The notes under the pieces are model-generated. The model searched no databases and was not told the DNA's origin. It worked only from the letters and a program-made list of their open reading frames with translations. DNA of 64,000 nucleotides from Cepaea nemoralis. Its lineage: Eukaryota > Mollusca > Gastropoda > Stylommatophora > Helicidae. Numbering within the stretch: position 1 is the first letter of the stretch; every line of letters begins with the position of its first letter. Of this stretch, positions 50,901 through 62,900 are shown one piece after another. The stretch spans positions 31,001 to 95,000 of the forward strand of contig JACEFZ010005100.1 in assembly GCA_014155875.1 (NCBI GenBank), given 5' to 3'. The translations under genes were made by a program, and so were the position numbers.

Positions 50901-53900
50901 CAACAGGATGTCTTCATCCACATACAGGACTTCATGCTGGAATTCACAGCCAGCGAACGCAAGCAACTAGCTCCTATTTGGATATGTCTGAGTTCCTATT
51001 TTTCTGCCTACTGCCAGTTTGTGCTAATTTGCATGCTGCATGTCGGCTTTTCTGTGCACATCCACCTGTAGACTGAGTCATCTTAGTCGTGGGGACTTCC
51101 CATGTAGCGGTCTAAGGCTTGGCCATCAGGTGTTGCAGATATCTGTGTTTTCTAATTTGTGGGGGTCTCATTAAATGGATTCAGGGGACCAGCTTTTCTT
51201 AGTATTCTAGCCAGGAATGCACTGAGGAATGAAGTCAATCACACCAGCTTTTTGTGCTATTATATAGTATATGTGAGTGTAAACACTTTATACCCTTGTA
51301 ATAGTGTCAACTATGGAGGTTAGTACCTGTTGCTGGCTGGCTGTAGCAGCCATGTTAGTGTAACTGTTGGGAAGTTATGCTGACAATGGTGGGATTATGG
51401 TCAGACAAGGGTTTGATGCCTACAGTCACAGCTCGTACAGGAGAACGAACGAACGAACGAACGAACAAACTTTATTTTCAAAGGGTTAAGAATTGGGCAC
51501 GCAGGCCCAGTCTAACATTCTGCCCTTCTATCACTCTCTTCCATACATTATTTCATTCACACATCATTCAAGGCTAACAGAGAACAGCAACAATATAAAA
51601 CTTATGCATTATAAAGCATTGGCAAAATGCGAACATCAAAACTACACGACACAGTAACATTAGATAATGGTCAGACACTTATTAGCCATGTGGAATATAC
51701 TGGCCTACCAAAAGGGGACTGGCTGTTATACTAGGGTTTTGTTATTATTATTATTATCACTATTATTATGGGGGAAGGTAATCCGTACTGAGATAGTGTT
51801 CGAGTAATTTGCGATTATATGAATAAGGATTGGTGATGTCTTTTATTTCTTGTGGAAGATTGTTCCACAGCTGAGCTGCAGAGTACGTTAAGCTTGTTTT
51901 GTATAAGTCAATCCTAGGCTTCGGAATGTGTAATATATTTAAACGTTTACTGTGTCTAGCATTATATTTAAACAATGGCCAAAGGTAATTTGGGGCATTC
52001 CGATGCAAGATTTTGTGAATTAGTTTAGCTTTATTGAAAAGCAGGCGTTTGCGGAGTGGTAGTAACTGAAGGCGTTTATACAGGCTGGGATTGTCAGATA
52101 AATGTTTGCTATAAATTAGACTCATGGCCCGTTTCTGGAGTGAGTAAAGTCGCTTGGTGTTTGAATTAGAACAACCGTCCCAGATTGTAGAGCAGTAGTC
52201 AAAGTGTGTCTGAATATGAGAAGTATAGAATAGTTTCCTTGTGTCCTCATCAAGGAAGTTTTTAATTTTGGCGAGCTGGTAGACTTTTTTCGCTGTTTGT
52301 TTAATGAGCGCTTGAACGTGGGAATTAAAGGTTAGGTTTCTATCAATGATTAGGCCTAATGTTTTGTGCTCAATTACACTTTCTACTGGCATGTTATCGA
52401 TGTGAAGTTGAAGTGATGTGTGTGAGCTTAGAGTTTGAAGTCTTTGTCTGGTTGTTAATAACATTGATTTTGTTTTAGTGATATTAATTTGCATACGGTT
52501 TGAATAGCTCCATCTAACTACATTATTTAATTCTTGTTGTAAAGACGACTCCAGTAAAATACAGTTTTCAGCATTTGTGTACACTGTACAGTCGTCTGCA
52601 AATAGATCGCAGGACGATGAAAGATGCAAAGGTAGATCGTTAATATATATGGCAAATAATAGAGGGCCAAGAATAGAGCCTTGTGGTACTCCAATATTGA
52701 ATGTAGTGGTTTGAGACAGCGATTTATTATGTGATACTACTTGCTTTCTGTCCGATAGAAAAGATGATATTAGAGTGACTACATTAGGACCAATTTTCAT
52801 TGTCTCAAGTTTCTTAATTAAAATAACATGGTCTATCATATCAAATGCTTTCTTGAAATCAATAAACACAGTTCCACATAGACTGTTGTTGTTTATACTC
52901 TCGTGCCAATTTTCTATCATGTTTGTTAGGGAAAGACTAGACACCTACTCCCTTGTGAACTAAGGCCTAACAATATGTCAAGGCTCTAACACGTCTCATA
53001 CCCACAGCAGGTTTGTGCCACAAGACTTGTCATTGGCTGACGTATCTATCATTCATGCTCTGTCCAAGAGTTGTCATTGGCTGATGTATCTATCATTCAT
53101 GCTCTGTCCAAGACTTGTCATTGGTTGACATATCTATCATTCATGCTCTGTCCAAGAGTTGTCATTGGCTGACATATCTATCACTCATGCTCTGTCCAAG
53201 AGTTGTCATTGGCTGACATATCTATCATTCATGCTCTGTCCAAGAGTTGTCATTGGCTGATGTATCTATCATTCATGCTCTGTCCAAGACTTGTCATTGG
53301 CTGATGTATCTATCATTCATGCTCTGTCCAAGACTTGTCATTGGCTGATGTATCTATCATTCATGCTCTGTCCAAGACTTGTCATTGGTTGACATATCTA
53401 TCATTCATGCTCTGTCCAAGACTTGTCATTGGCTGACGTATCTATCATTCATGCTCTGTCCAAGACTTGTCATTGGCTGACGTATCTATCATTCATGCTC
53501 TGTCCAAGACTTGTCATTGGCTGATGTATCTATCATTCATGCTCTGTCCAAGACTTGTCATTGGCTGATGTATCTATCATTCATGCTCTGTCCAAGACTT
53601 GTCATTGGCTGATGTATCTATCATTCATGCTCTGTCCAAGACTTGTCATTGGCTTATGTATCTATCATTCATGCTCTGTCCAAGACTTGTCATTGGCTGA
53701 CGTATCTATCATTCATGCTCTGTCCAAGACTTGTCATTGGCTGATGTATCTATCATTCATGCTCTGTCCAAGACTTGTCATTGGTTGACATATCTATCAC
53801 TCATGCTCTGTCCAAGACTTGTCATTGGCTGACGTATCTATCATTCATGCTCTGTCCAAGACTTGTCATTGGCTGATGTATCTATCATTCATGCTCTGTC

Positions 53901-56900
53901 CAAGACTTGTCATTGGTTGACATATCTATCACTCATGCTCTGTCCAAGACTTGTCATTGGTTGACATATCTATCACTCATGCTCTGTCCAAGACTTGTCA
54001 TTGGCTGACGTATCTATCATTCATGCTCTGTCCAAGACTTGTCATTGGCTGACATATCTATCATTCATGCTCTGTCCAAGACTTGTCATTGGCTGACGTA
54101 TCTATCATTCATGCTCTGTCCAAGACTTGTCATTGGCTGACGTATGAATCATTCATGCTCTGTCCAAGACCAACATCAGAAAGTCATCCATACTCAACAA
54201 CAGAAATGTATCTGTATCCAACATACCCTGTAAATGTCCAACATCACAGAGTCTCCAACACTCTGTCCATGCCCACTGTAAGTAAGTTATCCATACCCAG
54301 AGTTGGACCAACACTCAGAACACAGCACAGCACTCAGAAGATTCTCATACACGATCCATCCTCAACTTCAACAAACAGCGAAGAGTCTCTCAACACTAAT
54401 GGTACCAACTGCAGTCTGATTATGCATCTGTCTGGCCTTTCCTTGGAGTATTGCAGGTCCTCTGCTGGTGGCCAATATCAGAAAGTCATCCATCCTCTTC
54501 CTATGCTCAATATCAAAAGTAATCTATTCTATGTCCCTGCCGAACATTAAAAACCTGTTTATGTCAAAACATCAAACGTATCCTTTCAATGTCCAGCAAC
54601 AAAAAGTCTTATAGATGTTGTCAATGTCCTACATCAGTCATGCATACCCCGACCATGTCCGACATCAAACAGCACTCCTCTTCTCTTGGCATCCACGCAG
54701 TAACTGTCAACTTTGCCTGTCTCTGGATCCAACAAAGAATTGTAATTATGAAAGCAGTGGGTGTAGATGTCTCCCGCCCTCAAGCTGCCGGGGCAACCCA
54801 GTTTTCCTGCATGACACACATAAAAACCATTGTTCACTGAGAGCATAAATCATGGTAATCTCATAAATCATTCAAAATACTATCAAGTTAGTTAGCTGCA
54901 TATCCTTTACAGGACATCGCAGTCAATCCCAGCATTTTTGGCTGTTTGTGATTTCTAAGCAAGTTTATGTTCAGTGGTTTGCCATTGCTTTCTAAATGAT
55001 CGGCACCTATACAATTGTATGAAAACCAACACAAGGCTGTCTGTTGCCAAATCACTCGCAGTGGTGTTTTGAATGCATTTGGAGAACTACGAATTGTATT
55101 CATAAGCCATTCGTCACAGAGCCGGCATACTATTAAATGGTCGCTAATAAAGCCCCTTATAGGTAAGAAAATCATTGACCAAAGAAACATTGCAATATTT
55201 CAATTAGGTTTCCATTCTTGCTTTCAGAAATTAACATCATAGCACCCTGGTTACACCCATGAATCATCCACTGCTCTCAGCACACGTCATAATATGTCAG
55301 TGCTGATCATTCAAGTAACACTCTGCTGTAACTATGTTGCATTTATCCTGTATATCCCACCTCGTTAGAACCACGCTTAATTCAAAACTCAAACATCTAT
55401 AAATATGTTGTTTCATCTGTTATTTTATATTTAAATATGTTGCTTCATCTATTATTGTATCCTTAAATATTTTGTTTCATCTGTTATTGTATCCTTTAAT
55501 ATATAGTTTCATCTGTTATTGTATCCTTGAATATATAGTTTCATCTATTATTGTATCCTTAAAAATTTTGTTTTATCTGTTATTGTATCCTTAAATATGT
55601 TGTTTCATCTGTAATTGTATCCTTGATTATTTAGTTTCATCTGTTATGATACAACCATGGGCAATCCTCTCGGAATGCAGCAACTATCACAAATGTTGAA
55701 CATACAGAAATACAGTCATGTTGAAGAGAGTGTGCAGACACATCCCTAACTTGATCCGTGTTTAATTACAGCGTGACATCTACTTGAGGGCACAGTAGAG
55801 CCAACAGAATATGCACAATAACTATAACGCAGTTACCTCCATGCCCAATACAGGATATTGCATGATGGGTCATTAATGGCACTTGACAAATGCTAGCAGC
55901 TTGAAGAGCTCTCCTAGAAAGAAAATAATTAAGTTCTATAAGTAATATTTCTAATTATAAACAACAAAAATATCATAAATGAAATTACCAGTTTTGAAAA
56001 AGTTTTCTTTTTTTTCCTTCTAACTGTGAGTGAGTGGCACCTTGCAGTCTTGACAGACCAAAGTGTGTGAGTTGGAATGTGGCCAATATTCCATCACAAT
56101 GCCTGGGCAGAGCTTCAGAGAATCATGTGGTGCCCAAACGACATGTCCCCTCTCTCGGCCTAGTCTTGTGTATTCCAGAGGAATGGGTAACCAATACGTC
56201 TGGCACAAGGTAGGCTGCAGACGCTGGCGGCTCAGCGTCAATCCTCCGAGACCTCACCACCACGAGCCGGTGGCGAGTTATGGCCAGACCCTAACACCCA
56301 AGGGACCCGGCTTAGAGGCGTTCAGCCAAGTCCCACAGGTGAGGACCTCGTACGAGCCCAGACCATGAGGGCGCGCACATCTGTCAATCACAAGTGTCCA
56401 GACCTGTGTAAAGCGTGCACTATCGTCAGACTCTCCACCTGACTTTAAGCGGACCCCGTGACCAGCGGGAATAGGCCCGCCAGAGCTACCGCAGGAGATA
56501 TTGCCTGTCTATTTGCAAGCAAATCCCCCATCCTTCCACTGTGCGGATCTCGCGACCGGCGAGAATAGGTCCGCCGGAGGTTATGCTCGTCTGCTGCGAA
56601 CAAATCTCTACCGAGAGACTGAATAAGTAAAGAAACGATAAAAGTAGTGGTATTTCAATTGCGCTTAAACTATAATTTTGGATTTTAGTGTATAATTATT
56701 TTACATTACAGAGGTAATAGAAGTTCCATCTTTCTACAATGGAAGGGAAGTAAAAAGTGTGATACAAGTTTCTCTTGTTGTTGTTACCTGGTCTTAATTC
56801 AAAATAATAATCCAAAATGTAATAGATTAGTCCACTGAATATTGCACGCATTGGTACCTAACTATGGTACCTAATGGTGCACCATTAGCATATCCATCAA

Positions 56901-59900
56901 CTGTTTACTGTTCAATTCTTCAAGAGTACTACGCTAACTTTGATCCTACGAATGACCTCACCACATAACAAATATGTATATGGCCTCACAAAGTCAGCAG
57001 CAGAGATCTGCAACAATGGGCCAGTAGGATAGTGACCATTATATCCCTTGTATGTTGTTTAGTCACCAAAGTTACAGAACTAACCAAACATCACCCGTGT
57101 GGCTTCATGGCTTACATGAGGGGTTACTTTTTAATTTTACTTTTACTAATATAAAGTCATTAGTTAGTTAGTTAGTTGACAGATCATCCTCATTGCACAT
57201 CGAACCATTCCATCCATAAGTGCTCGGATCCCCTCCTCAGCAAATCCCGCAGCGTGTAGCGGCTAACGACACCAGTTCTGTGTTGGTTTATCAATCTTCT
57301 TTGGCTTCCTGCGTAGTGTTCTTGTTTGGCCACCCCTCTTTTAATTTGCAGTTCTCGCAGTCTGGCCATGGTTGTAGATTCACAGTCATCACTTGGTTCA
57401 CGCAAAAGTCTTACTTCTCGTAGAGCATTCAGAATGTCAGCCTGGTCCATGGCGCGTCCGCCCTCCACAGTAGCCTCACCTGCGAGCTTGTCAGCCCGCT
57501 CATTTCCTTGTACTCCCGCATGCCCTGGCACGAAGATGAAACTAATCTTTGTCAGCCAGGACAGCTCCAGAGATAGCAATCCTTCTCTTCGGATCCATCC
57601 CACCTCTATCCTCTTGATCATGCTCATTGAGTCACTAAGGAAACATGCCCTAGTGAATGTCTGTGTCTCGAGCCATGTTATTGCTTTACTTACTGCCATG
57701 ACTTCCATAGTCAGGCTACTTGTGGTCTCAGTGAAAGCACCAGAGTTCTCCTTCACAATTCTCCCTCCGGCCCAAGCCATAAAGGCCCATGAGCTTCTCA
57801 CATGTCGGACGACCGACCCATCTGTGTAGATGACAGCATCACCGTCTAGCGAATTCTCGAAAATCAACGCTTGTACTTCAGTCTCCACAGCAGCCGGATT
57901 TTCTTGTCTGCATTTTCTATCTAGTTGGATGCAAACTGAAAAGGATGTGCAGAAATCTGTTGGCACTTGTACCCACTCCTCGCCAGGTTCAAAGTCCTCA
58001 ATTGAACACACCTTTTGAAGAATGTCTTCGGCTTGAGCCATCCACGACCTGTCCTCTATTTAAACTGCTGGCCTTCACCTTCATAATTTCACTATGCAGT
58101 GGATGTTGTGTGTTTGCGTTAATTCTGAGGTAGGCGCGTGCCCTGCAAACTTGTATTCTCTCTTCAATGGTTGGAAAATCAAGAAGGTAGAGCATCGCCC
58201 TGCATGCTGTATCTCTTGTACATCCAAGAATAATGCGCATAGCTTCATTCTGTATCTTTCCATTCTTTCTATCTGCTTACGGCTGAGAGTCAGGATTGCA
58301 ATCGCATACTCAAAAAAAGGCATGACCAGCCCCTCGTACAGAAGACATAGATGGTGCTGTTCACAGTTTGCTGCCGCCATCACCCGCATCACAGCCAAAC
58401 CCCGCTTGGCCTTTGTTATCACCTGGTCTATGAGCTCATTATAAGCAAGGCTTCAATCAAACAGTATCCCCAGGTAATTCATTGCCTGCGTTCTTTCCAC
58501 CGTCTCTAAACACAGCTTTACAGTTGGTGTTGGAGTGTTGACAATATGATTATTCAACTAGAATCAAGTCACTGTTGCCTTTGTTGGGTTGACCATTGCC
58601 CCAGCTTCATCACACCAAGTACTTATGTGATTGAGTTTGGTTTGTAGTTCCACAGCAACCTGATCTCTATCCTTTCCCTGACGATACACTAAAACATCAT
58701 CGGCATATGACAAAGTCCTACCAGGTCCAGTGTTCTGCTCACTGGTGATTCTCACTGTGTAGGCGTTGAACAGCACTGGAGATAATGGTGATCCCTGTAG
58801 TAGGTCAGGATATATTGTTGTTGGTTCCGAAGTCCAACTGCCACATCTAAATACTAGTTTCCATTGGAAGAGGGCTGCAGCGATCCAACTAAAGAGGAAT
58901 GGACTTATTTTGAGTTCAAGAAGCTGAAGCATTAAAAAAATCCAATGGTACTCTGTTGTACACGTCCTCAAGATCAATCGCTGCAGCAAAGGTTTCAATG
59001 CCTGAGTGGAAACCTTCATAGACATCATGGGCAAAAACTGCTGCATTGGTCCAGGTTTCTCTTTTTGGATGATACCCACACAGGGTAGGTGGGAAAACAC
59101 CTTGCCTCTCTTGCTGGCTTGATAAAGTCATATCCTTTAGTATGAAATATGAATGTAACCTACAAAAGTAATATTCTTCTCTACAGAATATTGGTGTAAT
59201 TTATACAATGTGATATTTTTGTATATGAAACATGCATGTGGCTTATTTAAGGTGATGTTCTTCACTTTTGTATGTTAAATATAAATTCATAATTTCTGTT
59301 TGAATCATGGATGCAGCCTATATAAAGTGCTATATTCTATTTGAAACATGGCTGTAACTTGCATAATGTGATATCCTTCTATATGAAACATAGATGTAAT
59401 GTATATACAGTTATATTTTTATCTATGAGAAAGGGATATCTTTCCTTATGAAACAAATGCAACTTACACAGTTGCCTTTTAAAGTGATATTCTTCAGTAT
59501 GAACCATGGATGTGACTTATATAAAGTTATATTCTTCTGTATGACACATGGATGTGACTTATATACAGAGATATTCTTCTGTATGAAACATGGATGCGAC
59601 TTATGTAAAGTGATATTCTTCTGTATGATACATGGATGTGACTTATATACAGTGATATTCTTCTGTATGACAAATGGATGTGAATTATATAAAGTGATAT
59701 TCTTCTGTATGATACATGGATGTGACTTATAGAAAGTTATATTCTTCTGTATGACACATGGATGTGACTTATATACAGAGATATTCTTCTGTATGAAACA
59801 TGAATGTAACTTATATAAAGTGATATTCTTCTTTATGAAACATGGATGTAACTTATATAAAGTGATATTTGTCTGTATGAAACATATAAATTGATATTCT

Positions 59901-62900
59901 TCTGCATTTTTCTGCATGGATGTGACTTACATAAAGTGATATTCTTCTGTATGAAACCTGAATGTGACTTATGGATAGTGATATTCTTCTGTATGAAACC
60001 TGAATGTGACTTATGTATAGTGATATTCTTCTGTATGAAACCTGGATGTGACTTACATAAAGTGATATTATTCTATATGAAACATGTATGTTACCTGTAA
60101 TAGGTATATTCTTCTGCATGAAACCTGGAATTAAATTGTTTGTTCAAAGACTGTAACCAAGTTTGCTCATTTCAGACTTGCTGGATTTCTGTTTAATTCC
60201 AGTACAGGTTTAAAAGCACACCCCAGCCTGACACTTTTCTTGTACTGCAGAAGGTTGACCTCCTGACATAACCTGACATGTGAACACACAAGTGGTGGCC
60301 TTATATTTGAGGCACCAGAAGGCAGAAGATAGCACTGAAAGACTCTGGTCAGTTATCATCAGCCGGTTGTGAGTAAGACAATCATGTTTATTTATGCTTC
60401 AGACACTCTAATTGATGGCATTTTGAAGCTCAGCCTGTATCGAGGATTCATACCCACCATCTTGCTAGCTAAAATGTGTGCATGAAATTGATGTAGATTC
60501 ACCCCCAATGTACTGATAAATTCTCTGTTGCACTCTGTCAGCTCAGCAACATTCAGAGATATACTGAATAATTGCACCTTGGATCAATGAATCAAATTCT
60601 CATGTAGCTATCCATTCAAAAACATCCAGAGACAAATCAAATTGCTGCACTTTTCATGTCAGATTTTTCATTTTGAAAATAGGCATAAAGTTTCTGAACA
60701 TGTCACTCCTCCATTTCAGATTTGTCATCTGCTCACAAATGCATTAATGGGAAGATGATGTGGGTTCCCCTTGCCTTCCACATCTACATGGGTTGTTTGT
60801 ATCTAGATCGTTGACCAATTTCTGACAATCTGTGCCATTTTCTGTTCAGGTACTGGGTTGTCTGCTCATCGTGGTGCCTACATGGCACCTTCAACCGTAT
60901 TTGCCATATTCTTGTGCACTGCTCATCCTCTACCACCAGATAGGTGTCGCTGAGACCATGTTCACATTTCTCATACTTCTGAGGACCCTGGGTGGTTAAA
61001 TAAAACACTCATTAAGGAATGGGAATATTTACCTGTAGACTTCTTCTTCATTCTTGCCATTGTCACACACAGCGGCTGCTAGACGGACCTTGACCCCAAC
61101 AATCATGTCCTTATTCTCATTGATAACCCGGACACAGTCGTCCACATTGACAACGTTCAGGGAGTCGCACTCACCTCCAGCACCTGCAGCACAAAGTTCA
61201 CATCTTCACCTGTCTACTAGAGATGTCACATAGATCAAGCACCTACAGCACAAAGTTCACCTATCTACTAGATATATCAGCACAAAGTTCACCTGTCTAC
61301 TAGAGATGTCACACAGATCAAGCGCCTACAGCACAAAGTTCACATCTTCACCTGTCTACTAGAGATGTCACACAGATCAAGCACCTGCAGCACAAAGTTC
61401 AGTTAAGTTCAGTCGTGGTTCCAACATCACAGCAACGGGTCGTCCCTGTTCTAGTGAATATCACATAAAATGTTCCTCACTGCCCCATGTGAAAAGTGGA
61501 GAAGACAGGAGTCTCGACAACCAACAGCCCGCTCAGGCACACTGTGCATAATGCAGCACAAAATTTAGATCTTCACCTTTGCACTAGAGATGTCACACAA
61601 GTCAAGCACCTGTCTACAAGAGATGTCACACAAGTCAAGCAATTGTCTACTAGAGATGTCACACAAGTCAAGCACCTGTCTACTAGAGATGTCACACAAG
61701 TCAAGCACCTGTCTACTAGAGACATCACACAAGTCAAGCACCTGTCTACTAGAAATGTCACACAAGTCAAGCACCTGTCTACTAGAGACATCACACAAGT
61801 CAAGCACCTATCTACTAGAGATGTCACACAAGTCAAGCACCTGACTACTAGAGATGTCACACAAGTCAAGCACCTGTCTACTAGAGATGTCACACAAGTC
61901 AAGCACCTGTCTACTAGAGATGTCACACAAGTCAAGCACCTGTCTACTAGAGACATCACACAAGTCAAGCACCTGTCTACTAGAGATGTCACACAAGTCA
62001 AGCACCTGTCTACTAGAGACATCACACAAGTCAAGCACCTGTCTACTAGAGACATCACACAAGTCATGCACATGTCTACTAGAGATGTCACACAAGTCAA
62101 GCACCTGTCTACTAGAGATGTCACACAAGTCAAGCACCTGTCTACTAGAGACATCACACAAGTCAAGCACCTGTCTACTAGAGATGTCACACAAGTCAAG
62201 CACCTGTCTATTAGAGATGTCACACAAGTCAAGCACCTGTCTACTAGAGATGTCACACAAATCAAGATCCTGTCTACTAGAGATGTCACACAAGTCAAGC
62301 TCCTGTCTACTAGAGATGTCACACAAGTCAAGCACCTGTCTACTAGAGATGTCACACAAGTCAAGCACCTGTCTACTAGAGATGTCACACAAGTCAAGCA
62401 CCTGTCTACTAGAGATGTCACACATGTCAAGCACATGTCTACTAGAGATGTCACACAAGTCAAGCACCTGTCTACTAGAGATGTCACACAAGTCAAGCTC
62501 CTGTCTACTAGAGATGTCACACATGTCAAGCACATGTCTACTAGAGACATCACACAACTCAAGCAATGTCTCCTAGAGATGTCACACAAGTCAAGCACCT
62601 GTCTACTAGAGATGTCACACAAGTCAAGCACCTGTCTACTAGAGATGTCACACAAGTCAAGCACCTGCCTACTAGAGATGTCACACAAGTCAAGCACCTG
62701 TCTACTAGAGATGTCACACAAGTCAAGCACCTGTCTGCTAGAGATGTCACACAAGTCAAGCACCTGTCTACTAGAGATGTCACACAAGCCAAGCACACTT
62801 TTACACATCATAAGGCACACTAGGCATTTGATGCTGGGCCCAAATTTTCATGAACCAACCAGCACTCAGTGGCTGATGTGGTCATTGTCGATCCAATCAT

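Noticed and set aside
59423..60119. Repeat frame IQKNITLYKSHPC
   Set aside because: 42-bp minisatellite (3n period), degenerate edges, no start context or homology.
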